51,608 nt of DNA from a virus. The position numbers and the translations under genes are program-made. Positions 12,401-20,699 of the stretch are shown here, in pieces. Numbering within the stretch: position 1 is the first letter of the stretch; each line of letters begins with the position of its first letter. The notes beneath the pieces are model-generated. The model saw nothing but the letters and a program-made list of their open reading frames with translations. It had not been told where the DNA came from and did not search any database. The stretch is from positions 36,309 through 87,916 of IMG/VR virus record IMGVR_UViG_3300030329_006107; one strand, given 5' to 3'.

Positions 12401-15400
12401 CCATTAAGACATAGGTTCTTATACAAGCCAGATGATCTAAACGCGGTCGACGACGCCCGCGCTGGACAAGGCATTCAAAACGAAGTAAAAAGAGATCCGA
12501 ATCAATTAGTGGCGGATTTAATTACTCTAGAACATTCATATGGCAATAAATTAGCTAGTTTTAGTAGAAATGAAATTGATACATTAATGAATGTTAATGT
12601 CAATACAGAAGATCTTCCTTACGAAGATTTAACTGCGATTTATTTATATAATGGTTTAGCCGGCGACACCACCCCGGTTGAAAAATTTGTTTCATTAAAT
12701 TACAAAGAAAGAGTTTGGCCAAGAGAAAAAAATGAATATCTTTCGAAAACATACACAAGAAAAAACTATTTTATTTCGTTCTGGCGTGAAAATAGAAACA
12801 ATAGGATTATTAAAAATCCAATACCTCACGAGTCGTGGACAAACGGAAGCGCAAAAGGGTTCATAAACTCATTTGGAAAATCATGGACGACAAAAGATCA
12901 AGGCGGTGGCTCTACTGCGGTAAGACCTTGTATTGGGGACACGGGAAGCATGTGGCCGCTCGATGCAAGAACTGCTGATAATTTAGGAAATACGTCTTTC
13001 GAAACCTCTATTACAATTAATGGTTTGGGATCCACCGGTACTGCTCACGGCACCGGCGCCATCGCCCCAATGATTTCCGGCGGATTAGGTGAATTGTGGA
13101 GTATGTATCCACAATGGAACACTATTGACTCAGCTAAAAGTTCTGGCGGTGTTTCTAAAGGTCGTGGCGCCCAAATGAGTCCAATATATGCTCGCCGAGC
13201 GATTGAAAATGTTTGGATTCCTACCGGCGGAACCAAAACTTTGACGTATATGTTGGCCGGCGACACAAAATGGGAGGCTGGTCAGCAGTCTGGTAAACAA
13301 CCCTTCCCACAAGGTACATACGAAAATTGGGCTGAAGATTTGCGCCGCCAAGGTAAAGATTTCTCGTTATTACCAGAATTTAGAATTAGTGAACATATGG
13401 ATTATTATGTGAATACTAAAGCATCCGACTTTTTAGCAGATAACGAAGGATTTTTGACACTAACAGGCACGGCTGAATTAAATAGTACAAATGATAGCTT
13501 CTACAAGGATTATGCTCATAGTGATTTCCTTAAGCATTTTAACATAGTAGAGGAGCATCGTAACACAACATTTAGTAATGGTACTAAAATACAAAGAGCA
13601 GAAGACACATCACTTACTTTAAAATGCAAGGCTCTCATGAAGTTTTTGCCTTATAGTGGGTTTTATCCCGTTTTAAGAACACTTGATCTAGCTAGCTTAT
13701 TCTCAGCGTCATTTTTCGATACAGCTTTGGTACCGGGTATAGCAAAACAATTAGCAGATAATGAGTTAGGATATAAAAGAGCTATTACGGCGCCATATTT
13801 TGCACCAGGTATTGTATATAATACAATAAAATCTGGTATAGCCGTTGACTACCCAGTGCATACTTTTGATTTTTCTGGACTTTTGCCAACTGTTTCAGCC
13901 AGTTACGAGTCATCAGCCTCTTTTAAAACTACTCAGGGTATAAATGATTATGGATTTCGCTTAAATCGTGATTTTTCAAAAAGATTACAATTCGAAAGTG
14001 TTTTAGATCCATCAGAATTTTATAGAGGTTTGCGAATGCGAGATTCTGAACCACATCCATCAGCATCTAACGTAGCTACGGATGTTGGCGCAGCCTTTAA
14101 TTCAACAAAAGATAAGAGGTATAAGTTAGCAATGCACAATTTCTTGGCGGAAACAATGCACTTTTTTGTCGACAAAGCGCCTATTAAATCAGAATTTGGC
14201 GATCTCGATCCCAGATTTGGACAAATGTCAGGTACGGTACCATATGAGATGTTCATCATAATCAAAAAAACAGGCTCTTTTTCAATGTATGATAAGCCGC
14301 ATGCATTTGGCCCACCGGTTGCAAACGCTTTTACACAATCAACATCGATGCCAACGACTCTTTTTACAAATGAAGTTTTTGGTTCTCCTAGCAACTCTGG
14401 TAGAGGAAAGGCTACTGGGTACGCGCCATTCACACCTCCTTATTATGATTTAGATTACGATTATGGATATCAACAACCTCATAGTGGTTCATTGGTCAAG
14501 ATCGAATTTGATCCTGTAAAACATGATCCTACATTAGATAATTCTAGATTTGATTTGTTGACAATTCTTTCTGGCTCAACGATAACATATGCAAGAAATG
14601 GGGTTATACCTGATTCTGCTAGAATTGGTATGGTCGGACGCACAATCGCAGCAAAAAATGCTATGCAAATTAGTGCTTCAATTAACTTCACAGAAACATT
14701 ATTTGATTTTGAAAAAACAGCCAAAGAAACCCGAGACGGATTAAAATTCGGGGCCCCTGTGCTTGATTTTGATAAAGCAAGCCGAAAATTAATTATTGAA
14801 ACGAAATTTGAAACACCGATGCTTAATTTTAAAAATGTATCGGCAACGTTGCCTAAGTACGGTTCTGGCTCAATAGCCAAAGGAATGTGGCACCAATATG
14901 GAGTTTTGCCCTCTAACCCGGAAGAAGGCGTTGTTATTGAGGTTGCAGATGGCTACAATAAGCCATCGCTCGCCGACGCTATGGGTATTAAGAAGGGAAA
15001 TCATAAAGTGGGTAAAGTACCCAGCAAGAAGAAAGTCAAAGAAGCAATTATTGCAATACCATTTAGACTTATCAAAAACAAGAAAGTTTTATTCTCTGTT
15101 AACAGAGAGAGGATTGACGCAGCTATTGCTTATGATAGAGAACCAAGCGAGTCTGAACGAGAAAGATTATTAACAATTGCAGGACAAGATGTTGTTAATA
15201 TGATTAAAAAAATGAGAACTTATGTATTGCCTCCTAAATTTGATTTCTTAACATTCCATGGGAAATTTAATACACCAGAGGTCAAACCTTTTGCAATGTA
15301 TATATTTGAATTTGAGCATGAGTTTAGTCAGCAAGATTTAGTAGATATGTGGCAAAATCTCCCACCAGATTTGGGAGCGAATATTAAGGAGCCTAGAGAA

Positions 15401-15946
15401 AGCACATCAACCATATCACATCCTTTGTTATCACAGGCACTAAGAGAGGAATCAGAAGAAATAGATGAGAATAATAATAAATTTGGTTTTGTTTCTTTAC
15501 ATAAAGATTTAAGGTGGCTTGTTTTTAAAGTCAAGCAAAAAGCGGAATGGAACTATTATAAATCATTAAGAAAAACTAGAGGTGATTTATTATTACAAAT
15601 TGAAGAAAATCAAAAACTAGATATTGCTTCTGGTAAACTTGATCCAAAAGAAGCGGTACAATTAAGTTCGAGAGAAGTTGAGCCATTATATAGTTATAAT
15701 TGGCCATATGATTTCTTTTCTATGGTTGAGCTAGCACAACTTGAGGCAGATGTGAAAATAACACCACATACAGTTGAAGAGACAGAAGAAGAACTCCCTG
15801 CTCCAGCGCGCATGATTGGCGAAGCCCTCGCCCGCGTAGCAGAGAAAGAGGACAACGATCGTCCGAATACAAGAAAACGTCGCAGTACAAAAACCCCATC
15901 AGTTAAAAAATTAAATGAAAAAGGTAATAATAGAACAAAAAGGTAA
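6419..15946 (+). CDS. giant 3175-residue LamG-domain virion protein
   Basis: The longest gene of the window. Residues about 165-345 form a LamG/concanavalin-like sandwich, visible as 'VEFWLKKNG', 'KWQHYAFTFKN', 'HNGKYIETIVTGS' and 'ASIDEFRFWKTRRTAKEI'; a second LamG-like copy spans about 665-900, ending in 'VTSVRFWHNNLTDQELQ'. Such domains bind glycans or proteins, so a host-contacting tail fibre or baseplate role is likely. Residues about 1450-1578 are a Thr/Ala/Gly-rich beta module that differs from its surroundings in base composition. The last 45 residues are very basic. The region between is Tyr/Asn-rich and unrecognised. Its ribosome site is weak (the ATG at 6419 follows a poor purine run), which is odd for so large a structural gene. 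It lies between a DNRLRE-like gene and further virion genes. Confidence 0.8.
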   Translation: MSYNSLKNLFEKNSQKIIAQTSSLGTLGNKTESEGYLKAYKIYKERVTPQIDFSKPKNWVRYGSAEQYYVDAAANIYDSYPYDGSEKEKIEWHNSSSYFENYVFEDEYPRTNGHIVLNNIRPSPGSGSYGSGGDLQYILTTGSMAKDNVYDLSKNRAENLFVDMSKDGATVEFWLKKNGFLGSLKTKREVIYDLWNHEPVSSTAYGRLRIEMDSTRADTVFLLTAFSGTAGVKLATIGTTGSHGAGFTTSKVGDDKWQHYAFTFKNATTNNIECEMYHNGKYIETIVTGSNINAISGAISWSQNKPIVSTIGALAHRTSYALDSIAKLGHGSLSASIDEFRFWKTRRTAKEIGTNWFGQVGGGSNTDDANTKLGLYYKFNEGITTTSTIDEIILDYSGRVSNGKFVGYSAASNHRATGSAMLNSGYAKFEFKDPIIYDEHPDVSAYITQKKLTGSMYDDTNPSYLYYTFPQWVIEDDEKGQLHKLTQIMASYFDSLHLQISQIHKLKSVNYPSGSQKPYPFMNQLLKDKGFYISELFNNSDLIETYSNQTEDFVIKDKLHDIKNRIYQNIYNNLTYIYKTKGTEQSVTALLRCLGLGDDLVKVNYYGNNNEYLFRENFKNATVKKRFLNMSDSNFTGTVYQSTGSFGHASKTAFYNAHAASHLQGGESLYDIPMTLETNVFFPKNVEGSNNFSTEMTSSIVGMHTVDTSGDFGSHSNTWSKEGFNTPGSFEDAANLHILAEKHPQFKHHVRFHISGSYRGAIAMSSSWVKNVYDNEHWNLSARIRPKNHEQFYTYTNLGKVGAAATAMYTSASYELIFHGAHANLGTIEKEFTLSKDLTFNQATAFLTSSKKIYVGSHRINYTGSVISKSDVDVTSVRFWHNNLTDQELQSHIKDITNYGVSAPYGNSLISLSGNAPHNDQKYMNTLSGAYVPNYKTLALHWNFENISGSGPIGGFDVFDFSSASMPSPADAYNDFTPFIEKYNSGVGLGFKPNSTKTVVENFVFTSKQQAPEVLNSSDQIEIKNFDQDVLSKTQRPTTYFAAIEKSPYQIVSDQMLNMFSTVLEFNNIIGHPVHRYRLEYKQLNKLRNIFFQRVGKSVDFDRFLEFYKWVDFTINKMLESIVPVSANVSGDIRTTVESHLLERNKYKHPFVRYIDVNFEPEYKPLPPHHGTNMIIGDTPPGYKKYSKQTQGGAADPTTETSRHAFLAPADGPINQTTNYFVNPDKGAKTLRNHEISARNKNTIGNSIVDANREVLRKNIISSLYNRRLSPGISAGVVFPIEQGNNQYKNKKINFEKDVLPFRGSSETNSDYIKVDVTELNSEYGLQDTIPHRQEKERFSGQARVFQKNEAGSFIEEENVSKIDTVAPFTIYKQKNDTNSPVSTNFKASYEFTNLHHDSYNSEVPMQGPFTNEHVGGLSYRHTPINVVNTIKTSTDNELTRAEGWRIRFTDEVAATATFTFTDKPNETTTITLTDTEGTSVVFEVDNDGDGAAGTNTAMDPPTNNAAGMASILISSVNASSLNITATSGGGATGEVLLTQDVKGEAGNSAIVLSNYSNWNANTTATFPTNFTGGINKAAKIHGPGGNGFHKARSSFYREELVKRPVNIKNIKTVTSSFNGLRILGNYHHNYELVQTVGSDVNNLWFVHHTGNLPSSGSDSKSIVFSDLQDYKVDERTTLRDLSTRQKTVINDRFSAPGGPEVNSLGFLDEASRTYSVYNNLNYRNLSVRQPLKTLLSEAEGKYIGNPGFNLRRAGTASFHDIHNNHILLLKRPGSTVLTSSVYNNGFVITPIPSSDRQYSWITSSLNTHPIGDSAPLRHAHPSGEERKAKSNGYIYTPSITTISSSEISSYIASGARTFGAYDQNKKPSGFAAGSRWVTDFVGLNTHIVSAVTASENFLSGSGFNTKLMTTTVNAGRDVLNTYLLKHNGPYHYPSFKQTRAGEHPVARHMRANNRICIQKPARLFTDDNGNYYKEMRSPHFRSFTEPVVTSRYKPLRHRFLYKPDDLNAVDDARAGQGIQNEVKRDPNQLVADLITLEHSYGNKLASFSRNEIDTLMNVNVNTEDLPYEDLTAIYLYNGLAGDTTPVEKFVSLNYKERVWPREKNEYLSKTYTRKNYFISFWRENRNNRIIKNPIPHESWTNGSAKGFINSFGKSWTTKDQGGGSTAVRPCIGDTGSMWPLDARTADNLGNTSFETSITINGLGSTGTAHGTGAIAPMISGGLGELWSMYPQWNTIDSAKSSGGVSKGRGAQMSPIYARRAIENVWIPTGGTKTLTYMLAGDTKWEAGQQSGKQPFPQGTYENWAEDLRRQGKDFSLLPEFRISEHMDYYVNTKASDFLADNEGFLTLTGTAELNSTNDSFYKDYAHSDFLKHFNIVEEHRNTTFSNGTKIQRAEDTSLTLKCKALMKFLPYSGFYPVLRTLDLASLFSASFFDTALVPGIAKQLADNELGYKRAITAPYFAPGIVYNTIKSGIAVDYPVHTFDFSGLLPTVSASYESSASFKTTQGINDYGFRLNRDFSKRLQFESVLDPSEFYRGLRMRDSEPHPSASNVATDVGAAFNSTKDKRYKLAMHNFLAETMHFFVDKAPIKSEFGDLDPRFGQMSGTVPYEMFIIIKKTGSFSMYDKPHAFGPPVANAFTQSTSMPTTLFTNEVFGSPSNSGRGKATGYAPFTPPYYDLDYDYGYQQPHSGSLVKIEFDPVKHDPTLDNSRFDLLTILSGSTITYARNGVIPDSARIGMVGRTIAAKNAMQISASINFTETLFDFEKTAKETRDGLKFGAPVLDFDKASRKLIIETKFETPMLNFKNVSATLPKYGSGSIAKGMWHQYGVLPSNPEEGVVIEVADGYNKPSLADAMGIKKGNHKVGKVPSKKKVKEAIIAIPFRLIKNKKVLFSVNRERIDAAIAYDREPSESERERLLTIAGQDVVNMIKKMRTYVLPPKFDFLTFHGKFNTPEVKPFAMYIFEFEHEFSQQDLVDMWQNLPPDLGANIKEPRESTSTISHPLLSQALREESEEIDENNNKFGFVSLHKDLRWLVFKVKQKAEWNYYKSLRKTRGDLLLQIEENQKLDIASGKLDPKEAVQLSSREVEPLYSYNWPYDFFSMVELAQLEADVKITPHTVEETEEELPAPARMIGEALARVAEKEDNDRPNTRKRRSTKTPSVKKLNEKGNNRTKR

Positions 15947-15951
15947 TATAA

Positions 15952-17157
15952 ATGTCATTTTTTGATCAAAAACAAGAAGTATTTGATATACAGTTAACTT
16001 CTCATGGCAAGAAGCTTCTAGCTCAAGGAAAACTAGAGCCAGAATATTATGCTTTTTTTGACGAGGATATTTTATATGATGCTCGTTATGCCGGATCACC
16101 GGATGAAGAACAGAACTATATTACTAAAAGAATTAAAGAAGAGACGCCAAGATTAAAAGCTCAATATAATTTTACACGATTGGAGAAAAAAGATAGAACT
16201 AATCTCGCAGGCGCCAATCTTTTTTTTAAAGCCGGCTCAGGATTAGTTAGCTTCGAAGATTTGGGCTTTAGTCCAGATTTCTATGATGCAAAGATTCATG
16301 AACAATGGTTGCAATATTTTTCTGAAAAAGATATGATTAATGCCGTCGCGCCTGATATCCCGGCCGAATTGGCAGAATGGGTTAAGTTCCATTTATCAAC
16401 CACCTATAATTACAACAACGAATTTGGTATCCTTAACAATTATATTATGCAAGAACCAATCGGGACTTCAGACTTGGGCAATCAGTATGCTCCTTCATGG
16501 GACGTGCAGTGCTATAAAGGACAGATTAGTAGTTCTGTTGAGCAACTTTATACGAATCGCTTTCCTACGTTGAAGATACCTCAAATTGAAATAGAATGTA
16601 AATTTACCACTGTGGAAAAATATAATATAGACTTTGCTAAAGACATCACTAGTGCAATAGCAGTTAACAACGCACTAACACATGTTGGAGCTGATGAAAT
16701 TGTTCCATTTGAAGACGGAATGTATTATGAAGTTAAGAGAGGTGAAATTTTACTAGAAATAGAAGAAGATAATGTGCCCTATGGAAAAGACAATTATGAA
16801 GTAGAGGCTTTTCTTATAGAAGATTCAGGACTAGACGTCGAGCGATGGATTAAATTATATTTTAATCCTGAAGCAAAAACAGAAAATGCGTTTTACGCTC
16901 CTTATATCAACGATGAAGACCGGAAAAAAGTTTATTTGCCGCCTAAAATGGAAAATATTCTTGCTAATTTTTTAGAGATTACTTTTGACGAAGAAATTTC
17001 TGAAGAGGTGATATGTAATACAAGAGCAGAATTAAAGAAGAAAAACTTGTTTTCCGATATTGAAATTAACTGTGCAGACGTTGAGATTTTCTCTACAGAT
17101 GTGAATAGTGCCGACTTATATGGCGATGTACTGGAAGATACGGGAGAAATTTGTTAA
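15952..17157 (+). CDS. virion protein with 'LTxxG' N-terminal module
   Basis: A 401-residue acidic protein, begun five bases after the giant gene. Residues 10-42 contain 'FDIQLTSHGKKLLAQG' followed by 'YYAFFDEDI'. The same pattern (Leu-Thr-x-x-Gly-basic, then Ala-x-Gly, then an aromatic strand and an Asp/Glu-Asp-Ile) occurs at the start of the protein encoded at 24025-25020, so the two share an N-terminal module. The remainder is alternating strands and acidic helices with no motif I recognise. Its TAA overlaps the ATG of the next gene by one base, implying coupled translation and assembly into the same structure. A tail or baseplate accessory role is inferred from position; biochemical function is unknown. 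Confidence 0.75.
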   Translation: MSFFDQKQEVFDIQLTSHGKKLLAQGKLEPEYYAFFDEDILYDARYAGSPDEEQNYITKRIKEETPRLKAQYNFTRLEKKDRTNLAGANLFFKAGSGLVSFEDLGFSPDFYDAKIHEQWLQYFSEKDMINAVAPDIPAELAEWVKFHLSTTYNYNNEFGILNNYIMQEPIGTSDLGNQYAPSWDVQCYKGQISSSVEQLYTNRFPTLKIPQIEIECKFTTVEKYNIDFAKDITSAIAVNNALTHVGADEIVPFEDGMYYEVKRGEILLEIEEDNVPYGKDNYEVEAFLIEDSGLDVERWIKLYFNPEAKTENAFYAPYINDEDRKKVYLPPKMENILANFLEITFDEEISEEVICNTRAELKKKNLFSDIEINCADVEIFSTDVNSADLYGDVLEDTGEIC

Positions 17158-20100
17158 TGAGTATTGTAGCAAATAGATTCGGACAATCTGTGCCTGATGT
17201 GTTTATAGGCAGTATAAAAATATCAAAAGGCTATGATTCTCTAAAGGAGAGAGAAAATACTCGCAACAGTAGAGTTTCAAAAGACCATAGAACGCTTGAT
17301 AGATACAACGATGATTACTCTTCTAGAGTTCAAGGCGGTTCAGGCGCCCAATTAATTGTAACAGTAAATCTATATGTAAAAGAAGTTGTGGATTCTTCAA
17401 ACCACAAAGCATGGCTTAATAATTCTAAAGTTAATAAAAATATTAAAATAAGAGTAGTACAGAGTTTATCTCAGGGCGCCACGAGGGAGATATCTCGAAG
17501 CCCAATTCAAATGTTTCCCGGAGGATATTATGATAAAATATCTCAAACGTCCGCCGAAGGGGCTGCCACAAGCGTTATATGTAGAGATATTGATTTACAA
17601 AAGTTAGATAGTTTTGAAATTAAAAATTATTTGACAACACGAACAAGTGAATATAAAGTGTATGATATTCCATACCAAATAATATTTTCAATACCGAATG
17701 ATAATCCGTCGCATTTAACATATTTTGCAGCTTGTTATTATGATCCAAATATGGATATGTTGCATCGCGAGAAAAGGAGTCGCTTGCCATTAATTTCTTC
17801 TTTGGGTAAGGTTGCTGCAGAACAAGTTATAAGAAATAAGAAAACATTAAAAACATCAAAATATTATTCTCTTGAAGATACCGGTGATCCATTTTTTGGT
17901 CCAATATATCATAGAGATACAGGTGAAGCCTATACTGGACTAACAAAAAATATAGGCCGTGATGAAAAATTGGCTTCATCTACTATCCCAAATATCAAAA
18001 TTGCCGACTACAGAGTGTTTGATAGATTTAAAAAAGTAGATATATCTTTTAAAGAAAATGAGAAAGATATGATTAAGGCTTCAAATACAATTAAATCTAA
18101 AATCAATTATAATAAAAAAAATGATGATGTTTTCTTTACAGACTTATATCTTAATAGAAACCGCAACGGCGTGGTAAATTTACTTTTTGGTATAAAAACA
18201 GAAAAAATATTTAAGAATTATAGTCATTACGCTAAATTATATAACAATCCGGATGATGCTATAGTTCATGACTTGTTGTCCGCTTCCAAAATAAGAAAGC
18301 TTCGAATTATAAGGCGCCGTGTTGATGAGAACAAAACTAGTTTCGATCGTCTTCGAGGTAAGAAAATTAAATCATTTACAAATCCAGATGGATCATACGA
18401 TGACCATGTCGTTGTAGAAACATTTGATGTGCCCATCATTAAAACAGGCTCTTCAAAATTTAAAGCATCGAAAAAAGATAAATATACTGAAGAAGAGATT
18501 GGTAGTATTAATAATATAGATTTGTCTTTGGGCAATACCGGCGATATTATTTTTCTTCAAGTTAGTGACAAACAAATTGCTAAAGTGACAGAGGGGCATT
18601 TTCAATACGGCATCGAGCTAGAGATAGAAGACAGAACGCAGAATTTTTTAATCAGCAAACTTTCTAATTTTGAAAGGTCAATTAAAAACTATGAAAGGGT
18701 CGCAAACATTGCACGAAGAGCCGGGTATAATCAATATAATAAAAAATATACAGAAAACTTTATGTCGCTCACCACAGTGTTAAATTTTAGCTCCGGGCCC
18801 AGAACTCCATGGTCGAGCTTGCTGATGCAGTTTATTAAAACTATTAATATGTTTATGGGGCATAACCCACAGCTCAATGAGGAGCTGCAGGCTGATATGG
18901 CTAGAACATTATTTTCATTAACATGTCCAATAAGTAATAATCCAAAAGATATGGATTTTGTAAGGACGACGATGTTAGAGCTTGCAAGCAAAATTAGAAA
19001 TAAATTGACTTTTGATTCGAGCTTGAACAATAGAAAAAAAATAACTCATGCTTTACATTCTAAAAATGAGTCAACACCGCGTATGTCTGTTTTTAAATTA
19101 GAAAAATATTTTGGCAATTCATATAAAGGGTACAGCAATAACAACATAACATCCGAAATAGTTAATGCATCGATTGATCCAAATTATGGTTATGAATATT
19201 TTGACACAGGTGAAGCTGTAGAAGGGTTAAAAACATACAACGCTTCTGATATAATGAAGAGAACAAAAATTGAAACATTAAGGTATTACAGTAATGAAAA
19301 CCCAACGCTTTCTTTAAAAGTTGACGAGAAAGTTTATACAAATAAAGGCTTTACACTAGCAAACAAACACAGATATTATGCACCTTCACATGTTACATTG
19401 GGTGGTGATAAAACAGTTAATTTAATTGATGAAGAGGAAAACATATTTAATAAAAATAAAAATGTAGCTCTTCTTTTGGATATCATGGGTTATAACATGT
19501 CACAAATAGAAAACAACATGACAGACTACACAAAGCATTCTTATTCTGAAAAAATTAATTCGTATTTAGCATTTAGAGATGTTAATAGAATTGTAAACAA
19601 CAGAGCGGAATCGGAATTAGAAAAACAAAATTATGCAATTGCGGACAATTATTTTGGAAAAACAACTAAATTTATTGTTAATAAAGAGGTTACAGATGAT
19701 CAAGAATTGATTGACATGATTAATAAAGAAAGTAACAGCCGGTACAAATCTAAAAATAAAAATCTTCGAAGAGTTGTTGAAACAAATACTGCCGGCAACG
19801 GGGTTATGTTGTCACTCCTCGGCGCACATTATTTAAAAACACTTGAGCCCATTAAAGATCTAGAAAAATGGAATCTAAGAAATCCGGATAATGTGATTGC
19901 ATTTTTAGATGGAGTCAAAAGCGAAGATACCATTAGAAATGAAGCTGTTGATATAAGAACTACCCCGGCAATGAAACAACGCCCAGCAAATCAAATTTCA
20001 CCCGAAAAGCAAAAAATCATAAAAGAAATGCCGATGCAATTAAAATCTTTACTTCATCATGGTATTAACAATGTTGTTAAAAACAATTTCCGGAAAGAGT

Positions 20101-20699
20101 TATTTAGCTCTAATTTTAATCCACTTCAAGACACAAGCAAGTTTATAATGTTTTGGCTTATGCATGGACAACTGGTGGAGTTACAAGCCTATGTCGGGCA
20201 TAATACAATAAACAATGATACCAATATAAAAAGCCCATTGTGGCAACCAATAACTCCAGATTCGTGGAATAATATTGTAAATAGAAAACTTACGTTATGT
20301 AGAGTTGTCAGGTATAAAAATCCGACACTATTGGGAACATACCCAGAGTCGTTAGACCTTCCAATATATAATGAGTATTTTTTAATTAAAGGAAACTCGA
20401 CCTCCCCCGGCAGAGATACTAAATTAAAAACAAGAATTTCTCAAAAAGTAGAAAAAATTATTAGCAACTCTGAACGAGCTTACGCCCGAGGAATTCAGCC
20501 AGAGTATTTATTTAATGCGCAAGTTGCTACAGGTCGCTCCAATGTTGAAAGGCCAGTTCGCCCAAGACCACAAGGACCCCTCGACCGCGGAGGACAGGTG
20601 GGCCGCACGCAAGCCGCTCAGGCATCTGCACCAACTGTCGCGACCCAAACTCCCGCCGTCATGAATCCTGGCAATACAGGCGGTAGTGGAGGTTACTGA
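17157..20699 (+). CDS. large virion structural protein of unknown function
   Basis: An 1180-residue protein. The frame can be opened two codons earlier at a TTG (17151), but the ATG at 17157 overlaps the preceding stop as TAATG, the same arrangement used by the neighbouring genes, so I chose it. The protein is Lys/Asn/Asp-rich and largely soluble; no transmembrane segment is visible. The C-terminal 60 residues are a flexible Pro/Gly/Gln/Ala tail (for example 'RPVRPRPQGPLDRGG'), unlike the rest of the protein. No family is recognised. Its position in an unbroken chain of one-base overlaps, between two other virion proteins, indicates a tail-associated structural role (inference). Confidence 0.7.
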   Translation: MSIVANRFGQSVPDVFIGSIKISKGYDSLKERENTRNSRVSKDHRTLDRYNDDYSSRVQGGSGAQLIVTVNLYVKEVVDSSNHKAWLNNSKVNKNIKIRVVQSLSQGATREISRSPIQMFPGGYYDKISQTSAEGAATSVICRDIDLQKLDSFEIKNYLTTRTSEYKVYDIPYQIIFSIPNDNPSHLTYFAACYYDPNMDMLHREKRSRLPLISSLGKVAAEQVIRNKKTLKTSKYYSLEDTGDPFFGPIYHRDTGEAYTGLTKNIGRDEKLASSTIPNIKIADYRVFDRFKKVDISFKENEKDMIKASNTIKSKINYNKKNDDVFFTDLYLNRNRNGVVNLLFGIKTEKIFKNYSHYAKLYNNPDDAIVHDLLSASKIRKLRIIRRRVDENKTSFDRLRGKKIKSFTNPDGSYDDHVVVETFDVPIIKTGSSKFKASKKDKYTEEEIGSINNIDLSLGNTGDIIFLQVSDKQIAKVTEGHFQYGIELEIEDRTQNFLISKLSNFERSIKNYERVANIARRAGYNQYNKKYTENFMSLTTVLNFSSGPRTPWSSLLMQFIKTINMFMGHNPQLNEELQADMARTLFSLTCPISNNPKDMDFVRTTMLELASKIRNKLTFDSSLNNRKKITHALHSKNESTPRMSVFKLEKYFGNSYKGYSNNNITSEIVNASIDPNYGYEYFDTGEAVEGLKTYNASDIMKRTKIETLRYYSNENPTLSLKVDEKVYTNKGFTLANKHRYYAPSHVTLGGDKTVNLIDEEENIFNKNKNVALLLDIMGYNMSQIENNMTDYTKHSYSEKINSYLAFRDVNRIVNNRAESELEKQNYAIADNYFGKTTKFIVNKEVTDDQELIDMINKESNSRYKSKNKNLRRVVETNTAGNGVMLSLLGAHYLKTLEPIKDLEKWNLRNPDNVIAFLDGVKSEDTIRNEAVDIRTTPAMKQRPANQISPEKQKIIKEMPMQLKSLLHHGINNVVKNNFRKELFSSNFNPLQDTSKFIMFWLMHGQLVELQAYVGHNTINNDTNIKSPLWQPITPDSWNNIVNRKLTLCRVVRYKNPTLLGTYPESLDLPIYNEYFLIKGNSTSPGRDTKLKTRISQKVEKIISNSERAYARGIQPEYLFNAQVATGRSNVERPVRPRPQGPLDRGGQVGRTQAAQASAPTVATQTPAVMNPGNTGGSGGY

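Noticed and set aside
17151-17157. TTG start two codons upstream of the chosen ATG
   Set aside because: The TAATG overlap and the similar arrangement of flanking genes favour the ATG at 17157.
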